Part shown: one piece after another, positions 54,341 to 63,906 of the stretch | How positions within the stretch are numbered: the stretch's first letter is position 1 | How the letters are laid out: each line of letters starts with the position of its first letter | Assembly: GCA_019359245.1 (NCBI GenBank) | Contig: JAHHHR010000041.1 | Span: 1 to 64,000, forward strand | DNA length: 64,000 nt | Source: Nostoc desertorum CM1-VF14 | GTDB lineage: Bacteria > Cyanobacteriota > Cyanobacteriia > Cyanobacteriales > Nostocaceae | Direction: 5' to 3' | The notes under the pieces: model-generated | The model's input: only the letters and a program-made list of their open reading frames with translations | Told to the model about the DNA's origin: nothing | The model's database searches: none | Translations under genes and position numbers: made by a program

Positions 54341-55306
54341 ATGCACAAAACTCACCTATCAATACTTGTTGGATTAACTACAACTGTTGTAGTTAGTACC
54401 CCTCTGATGGCCCAAGCTGCTAGCTTCGACTTCAATCGATTACAAAATATTTCATCCAAACCCATTAACTCTAATTACAGACTCAGTTTATTTGGCAACG
54501 TAGCTGACAATCAAGGTTATACAGCTTTCTTTAATCTTGATCCCTTAGCTCCAGATTTTGGTCATAGAGATATTAGCCTCAATGCTAGCGGTAATGGCGC
54601 TCCTTATTACTTGACTGGCCGCCAAGGAAGTCCTGAAGAGCCTGCAAGCGGATCTACCAGAACCGCAAGTGTGGCCGAAATAGCTGGTTTTCCTACACTT
54701 AGCAGCTTTCTCAACAATAATGCAATTTCCTTAAGTAGTATAGGCTTTGGCTATGGGGTAAAAAGCGATCGCAACTTTAATACTACATGGAATTTAGGAT
54801 CTGACATTCTTGGACAGAATTGGTTTGCTAGTCCAGATTCCACTATTGAAGAAAGAATTTATACAGCTAATCCCAATAATGTTGAATCGTTCCTAAGTTT
54901 CAATACAACCAAAATCATCAATTTTGATTACTCTAATATTTACTCAGTTCTTGATTATGGTGGAACCACAGACATTTCTGATGATATCGACGCTGGTTTT
55001 ACAGACCCAGTTAAAGCGACAAGAGTAGCTGGGTTAGATCCATTGGCAGACGCTTTGGCTGATGCTTTTCTCCAAGACGTTACAGCAGCAGGTGGCGCAG
55101 TACAACTCGTCGCCGAAGATACCGCCGTTGAAGAAGCTAGTTTTAGCACTGGCAATGGGTTTGGTCTTTTAAATTTTAAATTCGTGGGTTCCCTCCGGGT
55201 AGGGCGTACTTCCACAGTACCGGAACCTAGTTTAATTTGGGGAATAGTGATGACCGCAGCTTGTTATGCAATGGTTCCCTTGAGAAAGACATTCCTCAAA
55301 AAATAA
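54341..55306 (+). CDS. PEP-CTERM sorting domain protein
   Basis: 321 residues. A Sec signal peptide (about 1-27, with hydrophobic core and cleavage near AQAAS) and a C-terminal tripartite signal VPEPSLIWGIVMTAACYAMV followed by PLRKTFLKK identify a PEP-CTERM protein. It is processed by exosortase and delivered to the cell surface. The mature part is beta-rich and polar with repeated Asn/Asp/Ser (LSFNTTKIINFDYSNIY), without a recognised enzyme domain. About 100 bp separates it from the MFS gene. Relation to the biosynthetic locus is unknown. Confidence 0.88.
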   Translation: MHKTHLSILVGLTTTVVVSTPLMAQAASFDFNRLQNISSKPINSNYRLSLFGNVADNQGYTAFFNLDPLAPDFGHRDISLNASGNGAPYYLTGRQGSPEEPASGSTRTASVAEIAGFPTLSSFLNNNAISLSSIGFGYGVKSDRNFNTTWNLGSDILGQNWFASPDSTIEERIYTANPNNVESFLSFNTTKIINFDYSNIYSVLDYGGTTDISDDIDAGFTDPVKATRVAGLDPLADALADAFLQDVTAAGGAVQLVAEDTAVEEASFSTGNGFGLLNFKFVGSLRVGRTSTVPEPSLIWGIVMTAACYAMVPLRKTFLKK

Positions 55307-55417
55307 GCAAAATTTGACACCACTGTGATGTCCTTGGGAGCGCCCAGACCAACTGGCATTAGGCAGTAAACAAAACGGGAGCATCCCAATTTGGCAAAAA
55401 TAAAATAATCTGGGGAT

Positions 55418-55756
55418 TCAATCTTGTGGTTCTTCCTCTTCTTGCTCATATCCAGAACTAATGTCTAGCAGAGAGTCATCAAGGGTATGAATTATTCTCT
55501 GTATTTCATCCCAAACAGAACGTCTAAAAACAGACATAACAGCATTAATATGTTCTTGAGTACCAGCTTTACCCAAATGCTTATATTTACTCAGTTTGTC
55601 TGATGCCGCGCACTGGAAGTATGGGATTGGGACTTGTAATTTGTAGTACCAATATTTCTTCAAATTTTGACGGACTTGATAACGCGCTACCCAAGCACCT
55701 TCGGGTGCAAGCTCACCCTGCTTTAATATAAGTGCAAGTTGTTTTTCTAAGACTGT
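55418..55756 (-). pseudogene. Conserved hypothetical protein, 5'-truncated
   Basis: The minus-strand frame is open from about 55756 (just after a stop) and reads LEKQLALILKQGELAPEGAW, VARYQVRQNLKKYWYYKLQ, LSKYKHLGKAGTQEHINAVM and ends EQEEEEPQD. YWYYKLQ and YKHLGKAG recall a small protein common in Nostocales genomes that I cannot name. No ATG is available. The TTG at 55663 would remove most of the conserved N terminus. Probably a decayed copy. Confidence 0.5.
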
Positions 55757-55909
55757 ATGCTATGTATGAATTTACTCAAGTGATCAGGCGGAAGCGATCG
55801 CTAAGATTAATTGAGAATCGGTAAAAAACTCACAAAAAAACGCCGAGACTAAAAATATGTAAGAAAAATCAAGGTCAGGGCTTAGTCTACCATTGTATCT
55901 CGCCTCGAT

Positions 55910-56167
55910 ATCACACAAATTTTCTGCGACGTAGATGATTTCTGTAATCAATGGGAAAATCTCTGGCAGCAAGTACCATAATTGCCATCCACAACAGGAG
56001 AAAGGCGTAGCACTTCCCGGATGCATCATTCAGTTGTAATGACAATATTCATCGCATTTCATGGCAGTGGATATAAAACTTTCAAAGAATTCTATACCCT
56101 GGATGTGCTGACAAGTTGGCGTAAAGCATTTCCCAATTTGGTCAGGTATTGTCCAGGGCATTTCTAA
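55910..56167 (+). pseudogene. IS982-like transposase, N-terminal remnant
   Basis: The plus frame reads IFCDVDDFCNQWENLWQQVP, a stop codon at 55979, then SRMHHSVVMTIFIAFHGSGY, KTFKEFYTLDVLTSWRKAFP and NLVRYCPGHF before a final stop. This is the N-terminal region of IS982-family transposases (EIFCDVDDFC...IMTILIAFH). Internal stop and 3' truncation show it is dead. 55307-55417 and 56352-56766 contain no gene I can support. Confidence 0.7.
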
Positions 56168-56183
56168 GCTATGTAGGCAATAA

Positions 56184-56351
56184 CTAAGGCTCTACTCCTT
56201 CATCAATCCAAACATCAATTGCTGTTTTTACCTCTAATTCAGTCACGGCAGACCATTCTTTTTCGTTGATAGTTGTTTTAAATACCGTTCTTTTACCGTG
56301 ACCAACTTTTTCCATTGAGTGCCCGCGATACAAATTTTTATGCTGAATCAT
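56184..56351 (-). CDS. Small conserved-looking hypothetical protein
   Basis: 55 residues: MIQHKNLYRGHSMEKVGHGK, then RTVFKTTINEKEWSAVTELE and VKTAIDVWIDEGVEP. The ATG at 56351 has a weak AGGAAAAA ribosome site. The composition is balanced and the frame is clean, so I consider it a real small gene or the intact end of one. It has no recognised family and lies beside IS982 debris. Confidence 0.5.
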   Translation of the reverse strand: MIQHKNLYRGHSMEKVGHGKRTVFKTTINEKEWSAVTELEVKTAIDVWIDEGVEP

Positions 56352-56766
56352 TTTTCCTAATTATCTTTATAGAATATTATAAGCTATCGCTCAATAAGAA
56401 AAGTAGTTTGATTTTCTATAATGGTTGCTGATCGAGGAGATTATCATAACTGTAGTGCTGGGTTTGTAGTGAGGAAATTGCTCAAAAACACTGGCAGATT
56501 TGCACAAGTAGCCGAGATTAGCTTGTAACAAAACTACGGATAAACTTAGTAATTTCAAATAAAAGTGACGTAAATAGGAAGTAGCTTATCTACAAAGACT
56601 GTAACAAATTGCAAATTTTACTTACTCGTATTTCCCAAATTTGAAAAACTAAGAGTGTGACTTTTTTCCAGCCTTATATTGAAAAGTTAAAATTATTTAT
56701 TAGCATTTTATCAAACTACTAATTTCTGATTTATTACAACGTAATTAGCCTTAGCTAAGATTATAA

Positions 56767-57534
56767 ATGTCAGCGTCTAAAGATTTTTATCTTCCAACAG
56801 AAAACCGCTTGCTCACGGTTTTATCAGAGACTGAATATCAACGCCTAGTTCCTAATCTTGAACAAGTAAATCTTGAAGTGAAGCAAGTTCTTTACCAGGC
56901 AAATAAACCAATAACACACGTCTATTTTCCCCATCAAGCCATAGTTTCTTTAGTCTATACCCAAAAAGATGGCTCGATGATCGAAGCTGGTATGGTAGGC
57001 AATGATGGCATGGTAGGTGTTTCTGTGGTTTGGGGTAGTAATATTACAAATACAACTGCTTTAGTACAGATTACAGGCAGTTCTTTGATGATAAAGACAG
57101 AATTGCTTCAAGTTGAGTTCAACCGGGGTGGAGAGCTTCAAAATTTGCTGTTGCGTTACACTCACAAACTATTCACCCAGGTTACACAAACGCTTGCCTG
57201 CAACAGCCTCCACACTATAGAACAACGATTTGCCCGTTGCCTACTCTTGATCGCTGCTCGTATGCAATCAGATACATTTTGCGTAACTCAGGAATATATT
57301 GCCAAAATGTTGGGCTGTCGTCGCCCTAGTGTTACGGAGGTAGCAAGTAGACTTAGCCGAGCAGGAATGATTAGCTACAAACGAGGAGTGATTACCATAC
57401 TTAACCAACAGAAATTGCAACAGACATCTTGTGGATGTCACTCCATGATTAGAGATGAATTCCATCTCAATACCCAGCTAGACACAGCAATTTCACGCAA
57501 CGAAACCGCTAATATTTCATTTGCCCGCTCATAA
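56767..57534 (+). CDS. Crp/Fnr-family transcriptional regulator
   Basis: 255 residues. An N-terminal cyclic-nucleotide-like beta barrel (about 20-145) includes YFPHQAIVSLVYTQKDGSMI and MVGNDGMVGVSVVWG. A C-terminal winged HTH (about 165-225) contains CVTQEYIAKMLGCRRPSVTE. The cAMP-pocket Arg/Ser of true CRP (RExAxxAxxS) is absent, so it probably senses something other than cAMP. This subgroup is widespread in cyanobacteria and rhizobia. The tail has a CGC motif of unknown meaning. A monocistronic gene with an AT-rich leader. Confidence 0.88.
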   Translation: MSASKDFYLPTENRLLTVLSETEYQRLVPNLEQVNLEVKQVLYQANKPITHVYFPHQAIVSLVYTQKDGSMIEAGMVGNDGMVGVSVVWGSNITNTTALVQITGSSLMIKTELLQVEFNRGGELQNLLLRYTHKLFTQVTQTLACNSLHTIEQRFARCLLLIAARMQSDTFCVTQEYIAKMLGCRRPSVTEVASRLSRAGMISYKRGVITILNQQKLQQTSCGCHSMIRDEFHLNTQLDTAISRNETANISFARS

Positions 57535-57775
57535 ACATCCCACTCGTCAACATAATTTGTAATTATTACTTAGTACTGAAGATAGCTAGTATCTTTTGAA
57601 AGCGGACTCCCCATTCCCATAATTACTTTTATTGGCAATGTCTAAAAAAATAATTGCTTTCAATATCCGACTCCAGATTCTGACTTCTGTACTTCTATAT
57701 ATTATTTTTTGACCTTTAGCCTTTTTTTTATATTTCGCGTTCAAATAAAATAAGTTGTATTATGGAGTGCTTATT

Positions 57776-57937
57776 ATGGACAAACGACATTTTGAATTAA
57801 TCCCAGATGAGGCACAAGAGTTTTTTGAAAAAGCGCGACAAGCTTTAGAGTCAACGCAGCTGATTCGAGAGCGAACGCGGCTGATGCGAAAGCAAACGCG
57901 GCTGATGCGAGAGGAAGCACGGCTGATGCGGGAGTGA
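57776..57937 (+). CDS. Small heptad-repeat protein encoded by 21-bp tandem repeats
   Basis: 53 residues from ATG 57776 (GGAG upstream). After MDKRHFELIPDEAQEFFEKA the rest is a string of seven-residue units (LIRERTR, LMRKQTR, LMREEAR, LMRE). They come from a 21-bp DNA repeat beginning CTGATGCGA. The perfect heptad register predicts a basic/acidic amphipathic coiled coil. Function unknown. Confidence 0.55.
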   Translation: MDKRHFELIPDEAQEFFEKARQALESTQLIRERTRLMRKQTRLMREEARLMRE

Positions 57938-58029
57938 GCGGCATCTAATGTTACTACTCGTATCCTTCTAATTCAGAAGGACTAATTTGGCTAGATTTAA
58001 ACTCATCTTGATAGCGTTTTGATACCAAT

Positions 58030-58217
58030 TTAATGTGAAGCTGCGCTAAATAAGGCTTCAAGGATAAAGTCGTAAGAAGTAAGAGAAGCAATCATCTCAG
58101 GTGTAATTGCTGTGAGGGCATCAGTTAACTTCTGCTGTAGTTGTGCGAGGGTTTTACAATTTTCCCATTGGAGTTTAGATTTGAGAAATTCCCAAAACCG
58201 CTCAATTGGGTTAATAC
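58030..58217 (-). pseudogene. IS630-type transposase, C-terminal fragment and IS end
   Basis: On the minus strand INPIERFWEFLKSKLQWENC, then KTLAQLQQKLTDALTAITPE and MIASLTSYDFILEALFSAAS are clean IS630 C-terminal sequence (third catalytic acid in NPIE), ending at 58030. The other catalytic acids are missing. TACCAATT near 58022 and 58214 looks like the terminal inverted repeat of this IS. Confidence 0.75.
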
Positions 58218-58283
58218 CAATTCTGTATGAAGATGTGCCAAACTACGTCAAACTTATAGATGGGTGCATTTAGTAATTTTGTT

Positions 58284-58722
58284 ATGAGTCGTCCATTCCA
58301 AATCGAGATTTCAGAAAGCCTTGAAGTATTGGAGAAAGCTCTCAGATATGTCACAGAGGCAAGCAGCAAAGAAAGATTGCTTTCTTTTCTATTGGCTCAA
58401 GAGTGGTCAAGTCAGCAGCAGGCGATGCCTACGGCGGTAAACTACGCTGGCAGAACGTTTAGGGCGTGATGAAGCAACCATAACTCGTTGGGTGAGAAAG
58501 TATAAAGATGAAGGACGAAGGGGCTTGCTTGAAGTAAAATATGCTCCAGGGAAAGTTCCGAGCATCAATGGTTCAGACTTAGAACGCTTGAAACAGCAGT
58601 TGCAGGAACTATCTGGGTTTCAAAGCTATGGTCAAATTCAACAATGGCTCAAGAGCGAATTAGGACTTTCACTGGCCTCTTACGACTTTATTCTTGAAGC
58701 TTTATTTAGCGCAGCTTCATAA
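58284..58722 (+). pseudogene. IS630 deletion derivative interrupted by a short repeat
   Basis: The plus strand holds the N-terminal part of the same transposase (MSRPFQIEISESLEVLEKAL ... LGRDEATITRWVRKYKDEGR ... LKSELGLS). It is broken at about 58420-58450 by the dispersed repeat GGCGATGCCTACGGCGG and then joined to the last codons of the gene (LASYDFILEALFSAAS). The whole catalytic core is deleted, which leaves a MITE-like derivative in inverted orientation to 58030-58217. Confidence 0.75.
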
Positions 58723-61700
58723 AGAAATCGTATGAGAGTGATTGCAGAGTGAGCTTTCGCCTTTCTCAACTGCTGTGTTAGTTTTCAGATAATCCTGCAC
58801 CAACTTGCAACCATAAGTCAGTGTATCTAGGTGGAGAATTTGCTGCAAATTCCAAAGAATGAGCGTGTTGTCATCACCGCCTGAAACAAGCATTGTTCCA
58901 TCGCGGCTGATAGCGATTTTCCTAATGGCAGCAGTATGTCCTCTAAGAGCCGTTAGTTCTGTACCATCAAGCTTCCAAAGCTTAACGGTTCCATCTCCAC
59001 TGCCAGAAGCAAGTATTTTACCGTCGGGACTAAACGCTACCCCCCAAATCGCAGATGTGTGACCAATGAATGTTTGCAGCAACTTGCCCTCAATTGTCCA
59101 TAATTTAACGGTATTGTCGCCACTTCCAGAAGCCACCATCTTACCGTCAGGACTAAAGGCAACTATCCATACTGCCGCCGAATGTCCGACAAGAGTTTTG
59201 AGCAGCTTACCCTCTAACGTCCATAGCTTAACAGTACCATCGTTACTGGCTGAGGCAAGCAGCCGACCGTCGGGACTAAATGCAACTTCCCATACTTCGG
59301 CTTGATGTCCTTTAAGAATCTGTGGTTTAGAGTGACCTAAATTCCATATCCGAACATTATTGTCAACATTAGCTATGGCGAGCGCTCGACCATCGGGACT
59401 CATAAACACTCCTGTAATTTTGCCATAAGGATTTTTGTAATTAGCGATTAACTTGCCATCTTGCCGCTTGAGTTTTACCGTATCATTCTCACCAGGGAGA
59501 GCAATTAACTTGTTATCCTCACTGAAAGAAACCTGGAAGATTACACTTTGTTCAGTCAAAGTTCTCTGCAATTTGCCTTGATGACTCCAAAATCTAACAG
59601 TTTTTTCGTGGCTAGCTGTGGCGATGGTAGAACTGTCGGAGGCGATCGCTATTGACCAAATCCCTCCTCTATGGGCTACGATACTCTTTTGGAATGGATT
59701 TTCACTCTGCCAGAGTCTAACAAGGTTTTCTGCACCCGCCGAAGCTATAAAACTGCCGTCCGGACTGAAAGTAGCTGCCCAAACAGATGCACTATGTCCT
59801 CTGAGCGTTCTGTGTTCTGTGCCATCAATGTCCCAAAGTTTCATGGTTTTGTCGAGACTGGCGGAGGCAATAGTCTGACCATCAGGACTAAACGCGACTC
59901 CCGAAACTCCCGCACTATGACCTTTGAGAGTTTTATGAAGGCGATAACTGCCATCTGTGCTGTCTCGCTGCCAAAGTTTGACAGTTGTATCTTCACTCGC
60001 TGAAGCAATAATCTGTCCGTCAGGACTGAAAGCTACTCCCTTAATCCAAGCTGTATGTCCTTGAAGAGGTTGTAGGGTTTTGGCATTCTGCCAGCCTGAG
60101 GTGTCTCGTCTCCAAAGTTTTATTGTCCCGTCTAGACTTGCAGCAGCAATGGTTTGACCATCAGGACTAAAAGCAACTCCCAAAAACCCAGCTTTATAAC
60201 CTTGAAACGTTCTTAGCAAAGTGCCGTCTTGCTTCCAGACTCTCACCGTTGTGTCCCAACCAGCAGAGGCAATAGTTTGACCATCAAGACTAAAAGCAAC
60301 TTCCCAGACTGAAGCTGTGTGACCTTTGAATGTTCTAGAAATGCGCCACAATGCATCTTTGGGATCGCGCTGCCAAAGTTTAATAGTACCATCCTCACTC
60401 GCCGAGGCAAGTATCCGACCGTCAGGACTAAAAGCGACTGACCTAACTGCTCCCTGATGAGCTTTGAGAGTTGCAACTAGTGTACCATCACGTCGCCAAA
60501 GCTTAATTGTTTTATCTACACTTGCTGAGGCAATTAAAGAACTGTCAGGGCTGACATCTACTGCCATAACGGCTGCTGTATGACCCCAAAAACGGTTGTA
60601 CTCATCTGCTCCATAAATTGCTTGTTGCAGTGCATTTTCCACTTGAGGTGCAAGATTTGTATTTGATTTACCTAATTTTTGCAGTCTTTTTTTTGCTTTG
60701 ATTGCTTCTACTAGTGCATCCAATCTGCGATTTGAAGCAAACAATCCAACAGAAGAAGATACAAGCGCTCGAATTTCACTGTTTTTAGCAATAGTTTCAC
60801 TTTTGTGAGTGTAGTGATACAAAATGAAAGTTCCTATTCCCAAACTACTAGAAACGAGCAACCCAATACTTACTGCAACTAGTAGATATCTCTGTAATAA
60901 AGCCGTTCTTTTCTCTTGTGCTAGCCGTGCTTCTACCTCTAAAGCCGTTTTTTTCTCTTGTATGAGTCGTGCTTCTACCTCTTTAGCCCGTGCTGCCTCC
61001 AATGCCATTTGCACTTCACGCCTGTCGCATTCAACACTTGCGGCTAAAAATTGATAATCTAAATCGCTCAGACTCTTGCCCTGTGACCAATTTTGAGTAT
61101 CTTTTAAAGCTTGTCCTCGCAACAGACGCGATTCATCTTTGTAACCCGATGCCACCCAAGCGTTAAATGTTTGCGAGTAGGGACGGAGATTATCTAGTTG
61201 TCTTAACACCCATTGGGCATTAAAAACATTTTGATAGATAGGATTTTTAATTTTGAGATAGCCGTTGTGTCTTTCTACTAAACCGGACAATAACAGTTGT
61301 GTCTGTTCTCGACTATCATCACTCGGAACAGAATGAAGGGGCAAAGGGGAAAACTCTTCTCCCCCACTCTCCCGCTCAAGAACTTCTTCTGCTTGCAATA
61401 CCTGTTGATAAATACTCAACAACCGCCCTGCCTGTTGTTCGTCGAATAAGAGGCGATCGCGAATAGTACGCAAATGTTCGGGTTCGTCTTGTGACTGCCA
61501 ATTTTGAATAATCTGCGATCGCACTAATTGCTCTACCCACGATGCTTCTATACCTGGAGGCAGGGTAATCTTCCCTCTAGTAGTTTCAAAGGCTACTTGA
61601 GTAATTAAGTCACAGACTTTTTGTGTCAGAAAGGGTTGTCCGCCTGTCCAATAAATAACCTTTTGCAGTATTGCTTGTGGTTGACTGACTACTTCTTCTA

Positions 61701-62379
61701 ATCCTAAAAGCAAGGGCGTGGCTTCATGCAGCCCAAAGCCCTGTAACTCAATTGCTTTACCAAGGTTAAAGGGCGTGCGGCGTTTATCAGCAATCAAGTC
61801 GGAGGGACTAGCTACACCAAATAGTGCAAATCCTAAGCGTTCAAAGTTTGAGTTATGCGGCCGTAGATTATAGCACTGACGAATCCAAGCAAAAAAGTCG
61901 TTAATTGGGAAACTTAAACTCAGCAGGCTATCAATCTCATCAATAAATATGAAAATGCGTTTGGCTTTGCCGTCTCGTAGAGCATCACTTTCGAGATTTG
62001 GTAGTAAGATATTTTCAACAAATAGCTGTAGTTTTTGCACCGAGGAAATACCTGCTTGCATTTCCCACCAACGCTGAAAGTCAATTTGTGACGCTAATTT
62101 TAAGCTATATAATAAGCTGAGAATAATGCCTTTGTACCATTGATCTGGTGTAGTATCTTCAATACCCAAGCGAGTCATATCTAAGTAAACACAGCTATGC
62201 CCTTCTTCCTTAAGACGATAACTTGTGCGTTGTAGTAATGATGACTTGCCCATCTGACGAGAGTTGAAGACATAACAGAATTTGCCAGCTTTCAAGTTGG
62301 TATAGAGTTGTTCATCTGCCTGACGGATAACGTATGTGGGGTCGTCACTGCGGAGACTCCCTCCTACTTGATATCTCAT
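58717..62379 (-). CDS. AAA-like ATPase with 14 WD40 repeats
   Basis: 1220 residues. N-terminal AAA-like (AAA_35-type) NTPase with Walker A FNSRQMGKSSLLQR (about 38-51) and Walker B KRIFIFIDEIDSLL. Then a helical winged region (about 260-400), a short Lys/Glu coiled coil (ARAKEVEARLIQEKKTALEV), one transmembrane helix (about 495-520, LLVAVSIGLLVSSSLGIG), and 14 WD40 repeats (about 596-1190; GHTAAVWxVAFSPDGxxIASAS), enough for two seven-bladed propellers. This is a STAND-like signalling or scaffold protein of cyanobacteria. Its ligand is unknown. The stop codon lies in the end of the neighbouring IS630 debris, so the last residues may be altered. The HTH-AAA gene lies upstream in the same direction. 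Confidence 0.92.
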   Translation of the reverse strand: MRYQVGGSLRSDDPTYVIRQADEQLYTNLKAGKFCYVFNSRQMGKSSLLQRTSYRLKEEGHSCVYLDMTRLGIEDTTPDQWYKGIILSLLYSLKLASQIDFQRWWEMQAGISSVQKLQLFVENILLPNLESDALRDGKAKRIFIFIDEIDSLLSLSFPINDFFAWIRQCYNLRPHNSNFERLGFALFGVASPSDLIADKRRTPFNLGKAIELQGFGLHEATPLLLGLEEVVSQPQAILQKVIYWTGGQPFLTQKVCDLITQVAFETTRGKITLPPGIEASWVEQLVRSQIIQNWQSQDEPEHLRTIRDRLLFDEQQAGRLLSIYQQVLQAEEVLERESGGEEFSPLPLHSVPSDDSREQTQLLLSGLVERHNGYLKIKNPIYQNVFNAQWVLRQLDNLRPYSQTFNAWVASGYKDESRLLRGQALKDTQNWSQGKSLSDLDYQFLAASVECDRREVQMALEAARAKEVEARLIQEKKTALEVEARLAQEKRTALLQRYLLVAVSIGLLVSSSLGIGTFILYHYTHKSETIAKNSEIRALVSSSVGLFASNRRLDALVEAIKAKKRLQKLGKSNTNLAPQVENALQQAIYGADEYNRFWGHTAAVMAVDVSPDSSLIASASVDKTIKLWRRDGTLVATLKAHQGAVRSVAFSPDGRILASASEDGTIKLWQRDPKDALWRISRTFKGHTASVWEVAFSLDGQTIASAGWDTTVRVWKQDGTLLRTFQGYKAGFLGVAFSPDGQTIAAASLDGTIKLWRRDTSGWQNAKTLQPLQGHTAWIKGVAFSPDGQIIASASEDTTVKLWQRDSTDGSYRLHKTLKGHSAGVSGVAFSPDGQTIASASLDKTMKLWDIDGTEHRTLRGHSASVWAATFSPDGSFIASAGAENLVRLWQSENPFQKSIVAHRGGIWSIAIASDSSTIATASHEKTVRFWSHQGKLQRTLTEQSVIFQVSFSEDNKLIALPGENDTVKLKRQDGKLIANYKNPYGKITGVFMSPDGRALAIANVDNNVRIWNLGHSKPQILKGHQAEVWEVAFSPDGRLLASASNDGTVKLWTLEGKLLKTLVGHSAAVWIVAFSPDGKMVASGSGDNTVKLWTIEGKLLQTFIGHTSAIWGVAFSPDGKILASGSGDGTVKLWKLDGTELTALRGHTAAIRKIAISRDGTMLVSGGDDNTLILWNLQQILHLDTLTYGCKLVQDYLKTNTAVEKGESSLCNHSHTISL

Positions 62380-62490
62380 ATCTGAGTGTGATTATCAAAA
62401 ATATTTCTTTCTTCGACTTTCCCAACTTCAACATAATCACCTACCAAGTAGCAATACTTGATATTGAGTGAGTGCCTTATAGCTGCTTTA

Positions 62491-63906
62491 TCAAACAATT
62501 GTGGATAGCTGTTTTGCAAAATAAGCCTGGTAAAGTCCGTAACGGGGTAAGACGCGATCGCCTTCAAAGCGAATTAATCCCAAACCTTCAAGCTTGTAAA
62601 TGTCAATAGAATTAAGAGAAATACTTTGCTTTGCTGCCAGAATTTCAGCATAAGTCTTTGCCAGTCTAGGATTTTCTTGCAGTTTGATCAACTGTCGCCA
62701 TAAATGATCGCGGTAGATACCACCATTGGACATCGCTTGCTCTATTATTTCTTGCAGGGTCATTTCTTGAGACCTAAGATAGTACAAACTAATCTGAATT
62801 AGCGCTGGATGTCCTCCTACTAATGACATTAGTTGGGCAAAATCTTTAGCTTTAAACGAGTCTAAACTATACCGCCTAGCTAAATCTTCTACTTGTGGTT
62901 GAGTAAAATCGTTTAGGCGAATAGGTAGACCAATATTAAAAGGAGAGAGGTTAATATCCATAGAGATATAGTCTTCGGTTGAGTAAACCATTACTAACCT
63001 CAGCTTTTGCCAATTGGGATTGTGTCGTGCTTCCTCACACCATGATCGCAATAATGCAAAAAAATCTTGGCAAATGTGAGGATATTCAAAAAAACGGTCA
63101 ACTTCATTCAACACTAAAACCACTGGGCTTTGACATTGATCGAGCAAATAGTTTTCTAAATAGAAGCCGCTACTCAAGTTGTAGCCAATTTGTTCATTCC
63201 ACTTCTCCTTGAGGTTGGGGTCAATACCTAATTGAGTTGCAATTTTCCAGCAAAGACGACGCAACAGTTTATTTAAATCAGTTAGACATTCACTATCGAA
63301 TTGGTAGCAATTCAGATTCACAGTCTGATACCCAAGTTTCTGTGCAAAGGCACAAAGCCGCAACACAAGAGAACTTTTACCCATCTGTTTGGGGGATCTA
63401 ATCCGAATCACGCAGCCACTAGTAGTTATTTCTCGATAAACTTTCCTCTCTAGTGGAGGACGTTCAATATAAAAGTGAGAATCAAAAGGTACGGGGCCAT
63501 CCGGGTATGACCAAAGATTTTCTATCTGTTCAGTTTGTGTGTGATGTTTTTCGACAAATGAGGTTAATTCGGAACGTTGAGATAAATCTTCTTCTATATT
63601 TGCAATAGACAATAACTCAGATGTTTGAGTCTCATTTGCTTTATTAACTATGGTGTAGTCTTCACTGTGTAATTCTAGATTAAAAGCGCTAAAGCAGAGT
63701 TTTATAGTTTTTTGATCTACACTTTCACTTAAAGACCATAATTTACTCAAAGTTCTAGTAGAAACATGAATGCGTGAGCTTATTTCTTCTAAACTCAAGT
63801 GTTCGCCTTTATTTTCTACTATCTCCACAGAAAGAATCGCTGATTGTAACCGTTTAATTCCTGTGGATGTTAGTACAACTCCTCGCGTACGTTTAGTTTT
63901 ATACAT
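62491..63906 (-). CDS. AAA-like ATPase with N-terminal HTH-like domain
   Basis: 471 residues. Residues about 8-95 (GIKRLQSAILSVEIVENKGE, LSLEEISSRIHVSTRTLSKL, VDQKTIKLCFSAFNLEL) form a helix-turn-helix-like module often found at the start of cyanobacterial STAND/WD40 proteins. An AAA-like NTPase follows with Walker A RSPKQMGKSSLVLR (about 175-188) and Walker B VVLVLNEVDRFFE, then a winged-helix end (LEGLGLIRFEGDRVLPRYGL). It ends 111 bp before the AAA-WD40 gene. The sum of the two looks like one STAND protein split or duplicated into regulator and sensor. Function unknown. Confidence 0.88.
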   Translation of the reverse strand: MYKTKRTRGVVLTSTGIKRLQSAILSVEIVENKGEHLSLEEISSRIHVSTRTLSKLWSLSESVDQKTIKLCFSAFNLELHSEDYTIVNKANETQTSELLSIANIEEDLSQRSELTSFVEKHHTQTEQIENLWSYPDGPVPFDSHFYIERPPLERKVYREITTSGCVIRIRSPKQMGKSSLVLRLCAFAQKLGYQTVNLNCYQFDSECLTDLNKLLRRLCWKIATQLGIDPNLKEKWNEQIGYNLSSGFYLENYLLDQCQSPVVLVLNEVDRFFEYPHICQDFFALLRSWCEEARHNPNWQKLRLVMVYSTEDYISMDINLSPFNIGLPIRLNDFTQPQVEDLARRYSLDSFKAKDFAQLMSLVGGHPALIQISLYYLRSQEMTLQEIIEQAMSNGGIYRDHLWRQLIKLQENPRLAKTYAEILAAKQSISLNSIDIYKLEGLGLIRFEGDRVLPRYGLYQAYFAKQLSTIV

